A DNA stretch of 64,000 bases from JAVVEH01 sp032251435 (GCA_032251435.1 JAVVEH010000010.1:34918-98917); one strand, 5' to 3'. Positions 26,182 through 35,632 are shown, numbered from the stretch's first letter. Notes: a model not told the origin generated them from the letters alone. Numbers and translations: made by a program.

Positions 26182-29100
26182 TTATTCAGGCAAGCTGGAA
26201 TTTGGCGCGGTTTTTTCAATCCAGCCCAAGTCGCCGAGAATCATGTACATACAGGGAAGGGCGAGCAGGACCAGGAGGGTCGAGGCGATCAGGCCGAAGG
26301 CGGTGCTGATGACCAGCGGTTTGAGAATCTGCGCCTGGAGGCTGCGTTCAAGAAGGATCGGCAGCAGTCCGGCGACCGTTGTGCTGGAAGTCAGCAGGAC
26401 CGCCCGGAAGCGGTCGCGGCTGGCGCCCGCCGCGGCTTCCGCCAGGGGCACGCCTTGCGCCCGCGCGTTCTTGAGGAAGATGACCAGCAGGATCGAGTCG
26501 TTGACGACGATCCCGGCCAGGGCGATAAAGCCCAGCAGGCTGGGCATGCTGATGGGCACGCCCATGAGCGCGTGCCCCCAAACCACCCCGATCAGCGAAA
26601 ACGGGATGGCGATCATGACGATCAGGGGCTCGGTATACGTCCTGAACTGGAAGCTGAGCAGGACAAAAATGCCGATCATGCCGATGCCGAGAGCGGCCAG
26701 CATCGACTTGCGCGCCCGTCCCGTCTCCTCGATCTCGCCGGCGATCGCCAGTTTGATATCCGGGTGCTTTCTGCGGAAATCGGGCAGATAGGTTTTGCGG
26801 AAGACCCCCATCAATTCGTTGGTGTTCACCAGGCGGGTGTCAACATCGCCATACAGGGTCACCGCCCGCATCCGGTTGAAGCGCCCGACCCGCGCCCAGC
26901 CGCGCGTTTCCTCCCAGGTCGCCACACTGCGCAGGGGTGTTTCGCTGCCGTCCGCCAGAACCAGCATGAAGTTGTCGAGCGCCGACAGGCTGTCGCGGTC
27001 GACTTTCGCCAGGCGCACATCAATTTCGTAGGACTCGCTGCCGATCTGGATTTCGTCGGCGACCAATCCCTGGAAGGCGCCGCGCAACTGGCGCGCGACT
27101 GCCGCCGCCGTGATTCCGATTCCGTGGGCGTCCTCGCGCATGCGCAACCGCAATTCCGGTTTTCCCGGGCGCAGATCATCGGCCAAGTTGACGACCCCCT
27201 CGTATTGGCCGAACCAGTCATGCAGTTCCCGGGCGGCGGTTTTCAGTTCATCCAGATCGCGGCCGCGCAGCCGCACCTCGATGGGGCGGCCGCCGGGGCC
27301 GAAACCCGGTTCGGCGAGGGTGAGGCTGACGCTGTCGGGAAGGGCGCCGATGCGGTGCCGCCAGTCGGCCAGATAGCTGTCGATGGCGCCGGTCCGCTCC
27401 TCGGCGGAAAGCAGGTCGACGGTGATGGTGGCGACATGCGGGCCGCTTTCGAACGCCTCGACATTGTGGCTGAACTGGACATAGGCGTTTTCGATCAGGC
27501 GACGGCCGTCCGGCTGCCGCGGCGCGAAAACCGCATTAGTCTCTTCGAGCGCTTCGAGAAGACGCGCTATGGTCTGTTCCGTGCGGGCCAGTGGCGTGCC
27601 CTGGGGCATCAGCAGACGAGCCACGACCACATCGCCTTCCAATTCGGGAAACCCCTGCACCTTGATCCGGCCCGAGGCCAGCATGCCGAGCGACAGAATA
27701 AACAGCGCCAGAACCGCGCTGAACACCCAGTAGCGCCGCCGCAGCAGGACGGCGACCACCCTGCCGGCCAGGTTGTGGCGCAGCCACTCGATAAGAGCGT
27801 CGAACCGGCGGCGTACGCGCCCGGGCCGGTTCGGGTCGAAGTGGTGCATGGCATGATTGAGATGAGCGGGCAAAATGACGAACGCCTCGATCAGACTCAC
27901 TGCCAGCACCAGCAGCAGAATCATCGGCACCACCCGCAGAACCCGGCCGATCTGCCCGCCAATGAAGGCCAGCGGACCCAGCACGCAGATTGTCGTGATG
28001 AACGACGAGAACACCCCGGCGGCGACTTCCTTCGTGCCCTCGATCGCCGCTTCAAGCGGTCCCTTGCCCCGGCGCCGGTGCGCGGCGATGTTTTCGGCGA
28101 TCACGATGGCGTCGTCCATGAGAATGCCGAGGGCCAGCAGCAGACCGACCATGGTGAACATGTTGACACTCAAACCGAGACGCGGCGCGATCAGAAACGC
28201 GCCCAGGAACGAGACCGGCAGCCCCATGGCCACCCAGAACGACACGCGGATGTTGAAAAACACCCACATCACCAGAAAAACCAGAATCAATCCCTGCACG
28301 CCGTTGGCGACGAGCATGTCCAGCCGGTCGGCCAGGATCAGCGACTCGTCCTGGCTGACGGTGAACGACATGCGCGGATAGCGCAGTTGCTCGTCGGCGA
28401 TGAAGGCTCTGGCGCGTTCGGCGATCCGCAGGGTGTCCTCGGCCTTGGTCTTACGGATGTTCAGCAGCGCGCACCGGTTTCCGTTCAGCATGATCTTCTG
28501 CTCGTCCAGTTCGAACAGATCCTCGATCACCGCAATCTCGCCCAGGCGGATTTCAGCGCCCCGCGGACCGGCCCACACGACCAGCGCCGCGAGTTCATCG
28601 GGAGTGCGCCGCTGATCGGTGAAGCGCAGCAGGATATCCCGCTCCCGGGTTTCGATCATGCCCAGCGGCGTGTCCCGGCTCTGGGCGGCGATAGCATCGG
28701 CCACCAAGGGCGCCGAGAGCCCGGCGCGGCGAAGTTCGGCCTCGTTCAGGGACACCCGCAGCTGGTGTTCGGAGAAGCCCTCGACATCGATCAGCGCCAG
28801 TCCGGTTTCCCGCATCCGGTCTTTGAGATCCTCGCTGTAGGTTTTCAGGTCGGGGACGCTCAACGGCCCCGAGACAAGCAGCCCCATCACCAGATCGGTG
28901 CGCCCGAGTTCGGCAATGACCGGATCCTCGACAGCGGCGGGAAAATCGTCGATGGCGTCGATCCCGCGCTCGATGTCGTTGAAAAAGCTCTGGAAGTCGC
29001 CATCCTCGTCCATCTCGACCACCGTGATCGAAAGCCCCTCGCGGGAATCGGAGCGGATCTCGCGGACATAATTGACATCGTCGATGGCGTCCTCGACGCG

Positions 29101-29289
29101 CCGCGCCACCGTTTCCTCGACTTCTTCGGCGGTCGCGCCGGGGTAGGGAATCCGGATTTCGACTTCACTCGGTGCGAAGTCGGGCATGGTCTCGCGCAGG
29201 ATGTTCGGCAGGGAGAGCAGCCCGACGATCATGAACAGAGCCATCAGCAGGTTGGCGGCCGTGGGATGCCCGGCGAAAAAGCGGATCAT
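26182..29289 (-). CDS. RND efflux permease (AcrB/MdtF-like, HAE-1 type)
   Basis: A 1035-residue inner-membrane pump with the RND architecture: first transmembrane segment NLLMALFMIVGLLSLPNI, periplasmic loop, a TM cluster including GILMDDAIVIAENIAAHRR (the helix with the proton-relay Asp-Asp), and the second half ending with ALAGIVVNDSILLVIFLKNAR and VLLALPCMYMIL. It works with the periplasmic adaptor encoded immediately upstream, whose end it overlaps by 4 bases. The substrate is unknown. The position in an operon with FprA and Hcp suggests a stress-linked efflux system. Confidence 0.9.
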   Translation of the reverse strand: MIRFFAGHPTAANLLMALFMIVGLLSLPNILRETMPDFAPSEVEIRIPYPGATAEEVEETVARRVEDAIDDVNYVREIRSDSREGLSITVVEMDEDGDFQSFFNDIERGIDAIDDFPAAVEDPVIAELGRTDLVMGLLVSGPLSVPDLKTYSEDLKDRMRETGLALIDVEGFSEHQLRVSLNEAELRRAGLSAPLVADAIAAQSRDTPLGMIETRERDILLRFTDQRRTPDELAALVVWAGPRGAEIRLGEIAVIEDLFELDEQKIMLNGNRCALLNIRKTKAEDTLRIAERARAFIADEQLRYPRMSFTVSQDESLILADRLDMLVANGVQGLILVFLVMWVFFNIRVSFWVAMGLPVSFLGAFLIAPRLGLSVNMFTMVGLLLALGILMDDAIVIAENIAAHRRRGKGPLEAAIEGTKEVAAGVFSSFITTICVLGPLAFIGGQIGRVLRVVPMILLLVLAVSLIEAFVILPAHLNHAMHHFDPNRPGRVRRRFDALIEWLRHNLAGRVVAVLLRRRYWVFSAVLALFILSLGMLASGRIKVQGFPELEGDVVVARLLMPQGTPLARTEQTIARLLEALEETNAVFAPRQPDGRRLIENAYVQFSHNVEAFESGPHVATITVDLLSAEERTGAIDSYLADWRHRIGALPDSVSLTLAEPGFGPGGRPIEVRLRGRDLDELKTAARELHDWFGQYEGVVNLADDLRPGKPELRLRMREDAHGIGITAAAVARQLRGAFQGLVADEIQIGSESYEIDVRLAKVDRDSLSALDNFMLVLADGSETPLRSVATWEETRGWARVGRFNRMRAVTLYGDVDTRLVNTNELMGVFRKTYLPDFRRKHPDIKLAIAGEIEETGRARKSMLAALGIGMIGIFVLLSFQFRTYTEPLIVMIAIPFSLIGVVWGHALMGVPISMPSLLGFIALAGIVVNDSILLVIFLKNARAQGVPLAEAAAGASRDRFRAVLLTSSTTVAGLLPILLERSLQAQILKPLVISTAFGLIASTLLVLLALPCMYMILGDLGWIEKTAPNSSLPE

Positions 29290-30677
29290 GGTGTCGCCTC
29301 CCGGCGATTTTCAGCCTGTCCGATGAGTCGCGCGCGCAGATCGTCGTCCGTCACAGGTTCGATCCTCATGCCCTCGATGGCGGGCGCGGGATCGGAAACA
29401 ATGACGGTTTCCCCGCCCTCAAGGCCCGCTTCGATGACCATCAGGTCGTCCTGCGCGAAGGCGATCCGGACGGGGCGGCGGCGCAACCTGTTTTCGGTGT
29501 CGGCCAGATAGACCGTTTCGTTCCACACGGTGCCGCGGGGCAGAACCACGGTGCCGGGGCGCGGCGGCGCCTGCAATTCCATTTCACAGTGCATGCCCTG
29601 CATCAGGGCGGGGCGGACACCGGGCACAATCTGCCCGTACGGATCATCGACCACCGCCACGACATTGATGGCCCGGGTGCGCGGATCAACCGACTCCCGG
29701 ATGCGGTCGAACCGGGCGGGCCAGCTCGCCTCCCAGTCGCCGCTGCGCAGACGGACGGTCACCTTCAGGTCGAACAGTTTCCGCATCGCCTCCATGGACA
29801 TGCCCGCCTGAAACTGCCGCCGCTTTTCCGGCGGCAGCAGATTGCGCAACTGTTCCGGGCGGAACTTGGCTTCCACCTCGACCGTACTGGTGCCGTGCGC
29901 CTCGAACAGCGCCTGCCCGGCGTTCACATATTGTCCCGTGCCAATTCTCGTCTCGCCGATGCGGCAGGCGAACGGCGCCCGGACTTCCGTTCTGGCCAAA
30001 TCCAGTTTAGCCTGCTTCAGATTGGCTTCGTGCACGGCCAGCGCGGCGGCGAGCGCCGCCCGGCGGGCGGGAATCTGCGCCAGCGCGTTTTCGAGCTGCT
30101 GCACGGCCTGCTCTTGGAGCAGGACACCGCGCTCGTCGCGATCCACCACATCGGCCGCCACCGCGTTTTGCCGACGCAGTAACTGGAGCCGTTCCAGCGA
30201 TTGGCGGGCGAATGCCAGCGACCGCCGCTCGATCTCAAGCGAAGCCTTCTTGCTGCGCTCCTCCTCGGCCAGCTCGTCCAGCTTTGCCCGTGTTTCCGCG
30301 ATACCCGCCTGCCGCTGCGCCACCGCCAATTCATAGTCAGCCGGATCGATTTTCAGCAGGAGAGCCTCCGCGTCGACCAGCGCCCCGGATTCCAGCCGGG
30401 GATGGACCGAGATGATCGTTCCTTTCACCTCGGCCACGGCCTGCCAGACCCGCGCCGGCACGGCGACACCGTAGCCCAGCGCCCGCGGCGTGAACGCCGT
30501 CACGGGCACCGCGATCACCCGCATGGGCCGCCCCGTTTCGCCGGCCGGCTTTTTCACCGGTACGGAACGGGTTTTCACCAGGGCAATGACAACAGCGATG
30601 GCCACGATCACGGGCAGCACCGGCAGGATTCGCAGAAACCGTCGGCGGAGACCGTGTTTGGTCGTGAGTTCAGTCAT
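29286..30677 (-). CDS. RND efflux periplasmic adaptor (HlyD/MFP family)
   Basis: A 463-residue adaptor. A single N-terminal membrane anchor (LRILPVLPVIVAIAVVIALV), a lipoyl/barrel-sandwich part (GTIISVHPRLESGALVDAEALLLKIDPADYELAV), a long coiled-coil hairpin (residues about 125-235), and the beta-barrel and membrane-proximal domains are all present. It links the RND pump to an outer-membrane factor, which I do not see in this window. It overlaps the transposase/DprA gene upstream by 4 bases and the RND gene downstream by 4 bases. Confidence 0.9.
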   Translation of the reverse strand: MTELTTKHGLRRRFLRILPVLPVIVAIAVVIALVKTRSVPVKKPAGETGRPMRVIAVPVTAFTPRALGYGVAVPARVWQAVAEVKGTIISVHPRLESGALVDAEALLLKIDPADYELAVAQRQAGIAETRAKLDELAEEERSKKASLEIERRSLAFARQSLERLQLLRRQNAVAADVVDRDERGVLLQEQAVQQLENALAQIPARRAALAAALAVHEANLKQAKLDLARTEVRAPFACRIGETRIGTGQYVNAGQALFEAHGTSTVEVEAKFRPEQLRNLLPPEKRRQFQAGMSMEAMRKLFDLKVTVRLRSGDWEASWPARFDRIRESVDPRTRAINVVAVVDDPYGQIVPGVRPALMQGMHCEMELQAPPRPGTVVLPRGTVWNETVYLADTENRLRRRPVRIAFAQDDLMVIEAGLEGGETVIVSDPAPAIEGMRIEPVTDDDLRARLIGQAENRREATP

Positions 30678-31606
30678 GATGGATTCACTTTCGATATTTC
30701 ATTCAACAATCGGTGGAGCATGCCGCCGGGCGTGACATGGGGCGTGAAAAGCGCGTCGGCGTGTTTGATGACAAAGCGGTTCCGCGCCTCGGCCGCCGCC
30801 AGGTTGCCGGAGGTGTCGCGCATTTCCAGGATTAGCATCCGGTTGTCTTCGAGCGCGTCGCGCACGCCCGGCGCGAATGCGGAATCCGCAATGCCCCACG
30901 CCGGGCAGGCGATCACCGGCCGGCGGTTTTGCAGCAGCCAGCCGAGGATTTCCTTTTCCTTCGGCGAATGCCAGCCGCCGAGATAGACATCGGCGGCGGG
31001 CAGCCGGCCGAGTTTCGGCGCATTGCGACTGCACAGCACCCCGAGCTTTTCCCCACCCCACAGCGCCGGATTGCCAATGCCGCGCAGACCGCCGCCCAAT
31101 TCCTGTACGCACCGCCACGGATTCATGCGGATATATTCGGCGATGCGCTGCTCGGCCTCGGCCGAACGCACGATCGATTCATAATAATTGCGATGCCATA
31201 TTTTTCCGGGAAACCGCGGCCACCGCCCGGCCTTCACACCCGCAATATATTCATGAACCACCCGGGATTTGAATGCGCCGATCACATCGCCCAGGGCGGG
31301 GGCGGCGGGGGGAAGGGCAGGCACGAGGCCTGCCCCTACGGGGATGCGCACCAATGCATGGAAATGATCGGGCATAATCACGTACGGGCACCCCTCGTGG
31401 GTGCCCTCTTCATGGGCAGGCACGAGGCCTGCCCCTACGGCATTTTCCCATTCCCTGGCCACCATTTCGCGAACATCCGGCGGCGCAAAAATATCGCCCG
31501 CCTGGCGATGCGCGCAGATGGTCACGAAATAGACCCCGCCGCCGGCGTAATCATGCCCCTTCAGGCGAATGCTTCGCCGGTGGTGGATAGCCGGATCATA
31601 GCTCAT
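30674..31606 (-). CDS. REP-associated tyrosine transposase (Y1/HUH) fused to a DprA-like domain
   Basis: A 310-residue fusion. The N-terminal part is a RAYT/IS200-like Y1 transposase: GVYFVTICAHRQ, the HUH motif DHFHALVRI (His81, His83), KIWHRNYYESIVRS with the candidate catalytic Tyr at 141 or 142. From about residue 175 a different domain follows: LRGIGNPALWGGEKLGVLCSR, GGWHSPKEKEILGWLL and NRFVIKHADALFTPHVTPGG, resembling the DprA/LOG Rossmann-like DNA-processing fold. Two GAGLVPA stretches (residues 58-64, 91-97) are encoded by palindromic repeats inserted in frame. It is sandwiched between hcp and the RND adaptor and overlaps the adaptor by 4 bases. Confidence 0.75.
   Translation of the reverse strand: MSYDPAIHHRRSIRLKGHDYAGGGVYFVTICAHRQAGDIFAPPDVREMVAREWENAVGAGLVPAHEEGTHEGCPYVIMPDHFHALVRIPVGAGLVPALPPAAPALGDVIGAFKSRVVHEYIAGVKAGRWPRFPGKIWHRNYYESIVRSAEAEQRIAEYIRMNPWRCVQELGGGLRGIGNPALWGGEKLGVLCSRNAPKLGRLPAADVYLGGWHSPKEKEILGWLLQNRRPVIACPAWGIADSAFAPGVRDALEDNRMLILEMRDTSGNLAAAEARNRFVIKHADALFTPHVTPGGMLHRLLNEISKVNPS
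31315..31434. repeat. Three palindromic hairpins within the transposase/DprA coding sequence
   Basis: GGGCAGGC-ACGAG-GCCTGCCC occurs at 31315-31335 and again at 31414-31434; GGGCACCC-CTCGT-GGGTGCCC lies between, at 31386-31406. Each has an 8-base perfect stem and a 5-base loop. They resemble REP sequences and are translated as GAGLVPA and GTHEGCPY. Confidence 0.8.
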
Positions 31607-31648
31607 GCCCCGACCTCCGACAGCGCCTTGATGATTTGATAGAAGAGC

Positions 31649-33313
31649 CTATCCAAGAATCGCCTTCAAATCTTCCTCGGGCGTGCTGATGGGCTTGAGT
31701 CCGAACTTCTCGACCAGAACATTGAGTACGTTCGGGCCGACAAAGGCGGGCAGCGACGGCCCCAGGCGCATGTCCTGGATGCCCAGGTGCAGCAGTGTGA
31801 GCAGGATGCACACGGCCTTCTGCTCGTACCAGCTCAGGATCATCGACAGCGGCAGATCGTTCACCCCGCACTCGAAAGCGCCGGCCAGAGCCACCGCGAT
31901 CTGAATGGCGCTGTAGGCGTCATTGCACTGTCCGCAGTCCAGCAGGCGCGGAATGCCGCCGATGTCGCCGAAGTCCAGCTTGTTGAAACGGTACTTGCCA
32001 CAGGCGAGGGTGAGGATCACGCAGTCGTCCGGCACGGCCTGGGCGAAATCGGTGTAGTAGTTGCGCCCGGGCTTGGCCCCGTCGCAGCCGCCGATCAGGA
32101 AAAAGTGGCGGATTTTGCCCGCCTTGACGGCATCGATCACCGCGCCCGCCACGCTCATCACCGCATTGCGCGCGAAACCGATCATGATGGTTTTCTCCTC
32201 GGCGTCCGCCGTGAAGCCTTCAGCCGCTTTCGCCGCCGCGATAACGGCGGAGAAGTCCTTGCCGCCATCGGCATCGGCCTCGATATGATCCACGCCCGGC
32301 CAGGCCACCAGCCCGGTGGTGAAGATGCGGGCCTTGTAGCTTTCCTTCGGCTTCTGGATGCAGTTGGTGGTCATGAGAATCGCGCCGGGGAACTCGTCGA
32401 ATTCCTTGCGCTGATCCTGCCAGGCGCCACCGTAGTTGCCGACCAGATGCGCGTGCTTCTTCAGTTCCGGATAGGCCAGGCAGGGCAGCATTTCGCCATG
32501 GGTGTAGACGTTGATCCCGGTGCCTTCGGTCTGCTCCAGCAGCATCTTCAAATCTTTCAGATCGTGCCCCGAGACCAGGATGCACTTTCCTTTGACCGGG
32601 GTCACGCGCACCTGAGTCGGTTCCGGATGACCGTAGGTGCCGGTGTTCGCCGCGTCCAGCAGTTCCATGGCCCGCAGATTGACTTCGCCGACCTTCAGGG
32701 ACATGGCGACCAGCGCGTCCACGTCGGCCGGGTTCCCGGCTAGGAAATCCATCGCCTCGTGGATGAACGCGTAGACCGCGTCGTCCTCCTGTCCAAGAAT
32801 CCGGGCGTGATCCACATAGGCGGCCATCCCTTTGAGCCCGTAGGTGATCAGCTCCTGGAGTCCGGCGACATCCTTGCCGAGGGCGTTGATCCGCTTCTCG
32901 ATGGTCACCTGTTCGCCCTGGCGAATCATGCCGTCGAGATCGGCGGCCGGCTCGACGGCCGCGTCCGCGGCGGCGGCTTCCGGGCTGCATCCGGCCTTCC
33001 GGCCGGCCGCTTCGTACACCTGGCGCACGTCTTTCCGTACGGCCGCGCCCTGGCGGACCAGGGCCGCGACCCGTTCCGGATCGAAATCCACGTTGGTCAC
33101 GGTGGCGAACAGCGCCTCCACAACGAACAGATCCGCGTCCCGATGACCGGTTCCCAGCTTCCGGGCGCGGCGCGCATACTGGCTGACGCCCTCGCCCACA
33201 TGGATCAGCAGATCCTGGAGAGCGGCGGTTTCCGGGTCCTTGCCGCAGACACCGTGGGCTGTGCAGCCTGTTCCCTGGGCGGTCTGTTCACATTGGTAGC
33301 AAAACATACTCAT
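31649..33313 (-). CDS. hcp: Hydroxylamine reductase / hybrid cluster protein, class I
   Basis: A 554-residue enzyme. The N-terminal cysteines Cys5, Cys8, Cys17 and Cys23 (CYQCEQTAQGTGC, GVC) have the 2-8-5 spacing of class I hybrid cluster proteins and hold a [4Fe-4S] cluster. Ligands of the hybrid Fe-S-O cluster are in the C-terminal half (e.g. FLIGGCDGAKPGRNYY, LACGKYRFN, LLDCGQCNDAYSAI). Hcp reduces hydroxylamine and NO in the cytosol and protects against nitrosative stress. I chose the ATG at 33313 since the cluster motif starts there. It follows the FprA gene by 26 bases. Confidence 0.95.
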   Translation of the reverse strand: MSMFCYQCEQTAQGTGCTAHGVCGKDPETAALQDLLIHVGEGVSQYARRARKLGTGHRDADLFVVEALFATVTNVDFDPERVAALVRQGAAVRKDVRQVYEAAGRKAGCSPEAAAADAAVEPAADLDGMIRQGEQVTIEKRINALGKDVAGLQELITYGLKGMAAYVDHARILGQEDDAVYAFIHEAMDFLAGNPADVDALVAMSLKVGEVNLRAMELLDAANTGTYGHPEPTQVRVTPVKGKCILVSGHDLKDLKMLLEQTEGTGINVYTHGEMLPCLAYPELKKHAHLVGNYGGAWQDQRKEFDEFPGAILMTTNCIQKPKESYKARIFTTGLVAWPGVDHIEADADGGKDFSAVIAAAKAAEGFTADAEEKTIMIGFARNAVMSVAGAVIDAVKAGKIRHFFLIGGCDGAKPGRNYYTDFAQAVPDDCVILTLACGKYRFNKLDFGDIGGIPRLLDCGQCNDAYSAIQIAVALAGAFECGVNDLPLSMILSWYEQKAVCILLTLLHLGIQDMRLGPSLPAFVGPNVLNVLVEKFGLKPISTPEEDLKAILG

Positions 33314-33339
33314 TTTTTGTACTCCTTTTGTTTGACATC

Positions 33340-34524
33340 TCATGTCAGAACCTGATCATTCTCGTGGTGGGCTTTGGCAACCATCGTGGCCAAGGCATTC
33401 AATTCGTCATACGTGTCTGCTGTCGGCGCGCCTTTGTGCAGCACCGTGCCCAGGACATCCACTTTCAAGTTTGGAATCAGTCCCGCGATCTGCTCGATGG
33501 CCTTGCTGCTCCAGCCGTACGATCCGACAATCGCGGCGTATTTGAGCTTGGGCCGCAGCAGATTGGCGAGGTGCGCGGCGTAGTAGACCGCCGGATGCGG
33601 CCCGACATGCACGGTCGGGGTGCCGACAATGAGCGTGGCGGCATCGACCAAGGCGATGGCGAGTTTGCCGATGTCGGTCACGGCCAGGTCGAAAGCATGC
33701 ACCGTGACACCGTTCCGCGCCAGCGCGTCAATGAGGTGTTTGACCATGCGCTCGGTGCTGCCATGCATGCTGATGTAGGGCAGGACGACCTCGTTTTTCA
33801 TGGTTGGCGACACCCAGTCGCGGTAGGCGTCGAGGATGAACTGGGGATTGTCATAGACTGGCCCGTGGCTGGGCGCGATGATGTCGAAGGGGCAGCCCGC
33901 GATCTTGTCCAGATTCTTCTGAATGATGGCGCGGAACGGCATCATGATCTCGGCATAGTAGCGTTTAGCCGCCTCGTAGACGCGGGCTTGATCGGTCACG
34001 TACAGGTCGGTGGTCGCCAGATGCGATCCGAAGAAGTCGCAGGAGAAAAGGCATTTGTCTTCCGGCACATAGGTGCACATGGTTTCCGGCCAGTGCACCC
34101 AGGGGGTGTAGATGAACTGAAGCGTCTTGTCGCCTAGAGAAATGCTCTCGCCGTCCTCGACGACCCGGACGCGGTCGGCCGCCACCCCCAGATGGGTGCC
34201 CAGCAAGTCTTCGGCCTTCTTGCTGCACACAAGTTTTGCCTTGGGATAGCGCGCCAGCACGTCCGGGATCGTTCCGGAGTGATCCTGCTCCGAGTGCTGC
34301 GACACCACGTAGTCGACATGCTTGACATCCTGAAGCGCTTCGAGCAGTTCGCCACGCAGTTCCGGGTCCGTGCTGTCAATCAGCACCGTCCCCTCGGAGC
34401 CCTGAATCAGGTATGCGTTATAGCTGGTGCCGTCCGGCAGCGGAATCAACGAATCGAACAGCCGCCGTTCCCAATGCACCGTGGCGATGACTTGAATGCC
34501 TTTGCGAATTTCGCGGGCATGCAT
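33340..34524 (-). CDS. FprA family A-type flavoprotein (oxygen/NO reductase)
   Basis: A 394-residue flavodiiron protein. The metallo-beta-lactamase di-iron ligands are HSEQDH (His77, Glu79, Asp81, His82), with more ligands in CDFFGSHL and APSHGPVY. The C-terminal flavodoxin domain starts around residue 250 (VVLPYISMHGSTERM) and contains the FMN loops VGTPTVHVGPHP and GSYGWSSKA. These enzymes reduce O2 to water or NO to N2O in anaerobes. It is the first gene of the operon with hcp. Confidence 0.92.
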   Translation of the reverse strand: MHAREIRKGIQVIATVHWERRLFDSLIPLPDGTSYNAYLIQGSEGTVLIDSTDPELRGELLEALQDVKHVDYVVSQHSEQDHSGTIPDVLARYPKAKLVCSKKAEDLLGTHLGVAADRVRVVEDGESISLGDKTLQFIYTPWVHWPETMCTYVPEDKCLFSCDFFGSHLATTDLYVTDQARVYEAAKRYYAEIMMPFRAIIQKNLDKIAGCPFDIIAPSHGPVYDNPQFILDAYRDWVSPTMKNEVVLPYISMHGSTERMVKHLIDALARNGVTVHAFDLAVTDIGKLAIALVDAATLIVGTPTVHVGPHPAVYYAAHLANLLRPKLKYAAIVGSYGWSSKAIEQIAGLIPNLKVDVLGTVLHKGAPTADTYDELNALATMVAKAHHENDQVLT

Positions 34525-34691
34525 GATGATCTCCTTATGGTTTTATGGTTTGAAACCCGAGCGCCCGGAGACGCGGGTGATTTTCATAGCGTTTCTCCTA
34601 TTTCCGCAATCATCATTTCAGTGTTTTTCCCTCGGCGACTCATTTGCAAAGGGGGAGAGGGTAAAATTTAGGGTGCTTCGTCTTGCCCCCT

Positions 34692-34759
34692 TCCAGCTTT
34701 TCAGCCTTTCAGCCTTTCAGCCTTTCAGCCTTTCAGCTTTTCAGCTTTTCAGCTTTTCA
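34692..34759. repeat. Tandem array of CAGCCTTT / CAGCTTTT units
   Basis: About seven 9-base units (TTCAGCCTT and TTCAGCTTT) at the 3' end of the TetR gene and beyond. The last bases of the tetR-like gene run into the array. The 224-base gap 34525-34748 otherwise shows nothing recognisable. Confidence 0.8.
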
Positions 34760-35351
34760 CTATTCCCCCCAGAAAGACCGGCCAGGCCGCGTTCACGTGT
34801 CCGGCCGCGTCAAACCCGCCTCTGGAAAGCCGGTGGAGCATGGCCGCGGGAAGGATCAGTCCAATGAACATCACGGCGGCCGTGCGGGGGGGGATGTCGC
34901 CACGGATCGCTCCCGCCGCCTGCCCCTGCTCGATGATCCGGGTGACTTCATCCAGATAGGCGCGCATCGTGTCCTGAAGGACGGACCGCCGGTTCTCATC
35001 GTCGTCATGCGAAAAATGGGCGAAAATGACATGCGGAAAGGCTGGATTGTCCACCAGCATAGTCATGTGCCGGATCAGCAACAGACGCAGGCGTTCCACG
35101 GCATCCGGTGTTTCGGTGCGAACAGCCTCGGCATTGGCCAGCATCCGCACGCGCAGCAGCTCCAGAACCGCATCCAGAACCGCCTCTTTGCCCGGATAGT
35201 GCCGGTACACAGCCGAGGGCACAATCCCCACCCGTTCCGCGATCGCGGCAATGCTCAAGCCGGATAAACCGCCCGCGCCAATTAACTCCAGCGCCGCCGA
35301 GGCGATCTGTTCCTGGCGAATGTCTGTATTGGTCTTCGCCGCCCGGGTCAT
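34749..35351 (-). CDS. TetR family transcriptional regulator
   Basis: A 200-residue regulator. The N-terminal HTH is RQEQIASAALELIGAGGLSG then LSIAAIAERVGIVPSAVYRHYPGK, typical TetR. The C-terminal domain has FPHVIFAHFSHDDDENRRS and GAIRGDIPPRTAAVMFIGLILPAA, similar to TetR proteins that control RND pumps. I chose the ATG at 35351 because the upstream extension would run through the operator. It is directly upstream of the FprA-hcp-RND genes in the same direction and is their most likely regulator. A perfect-arm palindrome lies in its promoter. Confidence 0.85.
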   Translation of the reverse strand: MTRAAKTNTDIRQEQIASAALELIGAGGLSGLSIAAIAERVGIVPSAVYRHYPGKEAVLDAVLELLRVRMLANAEAVRTETPDAVERLRLLLIRHMTMLVDNPAFPHVIFAHFSHDDDENRRSVLQDTMRAYLDEVTRIIEQGQAAGAIRGDIPPRTAAVMFIGLILPAAMLHRLSRGGFDAAGHVNAAWPVFLGGIVKS

Positions 35352-35374
35352 CGCGCCGCTCCATAAGAAAAAGA

Positions 35375-35396
35375 ATTGTGATTCATAATTCACAAT
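35375..35396 (-). promoter_or_regulatory. Palindromic operator of the TetR regulator
   Basis: ATTGTGA-TTCATAAT-TCACAAT: 7-base perfect inverted arms around an AT-rich centre, 24 bases upstream of the TetR start codon. Likely an autoregulatory operator. I do not find the same site before FprA. Confidence 0.65.
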
Positions 35397-35632
35397 ATAG
35401 GCTTGCCGGACCAATTAGCAAATAGGTTGTCACTTTTTCGCCGTCGGTTTTCACAGTCATCTCACAAGATGATGGAATATTGGAACTGTGGAATGATGGG
35501 TTGAGCACAAAAAGCCACTGCGAGTATGGCTTGACGGGTTGCTTTCCAAACACCCCAGGTCACGTTTGCCGATCACCAAAATCACGCGAATAATCACCGT
35601 CATCAGTTTGTCTGACGGGGAGTCCGCATACG

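Noticed and set aside
26455..29511. Very long plus-strand open frame (about 1018 codons) opposite the RND pump
   Set aside because: It mirrors the RND gene exactly, has His/Asp/Gln-rich composition typical of antisense GC-rich frames, and shows no domain.
34692..34759. Possible CRISPR-like array
   Set aside because: The 9-base units are directly adjacent with no spacers; it is a simple tandem array. No cas genes are present in the window.
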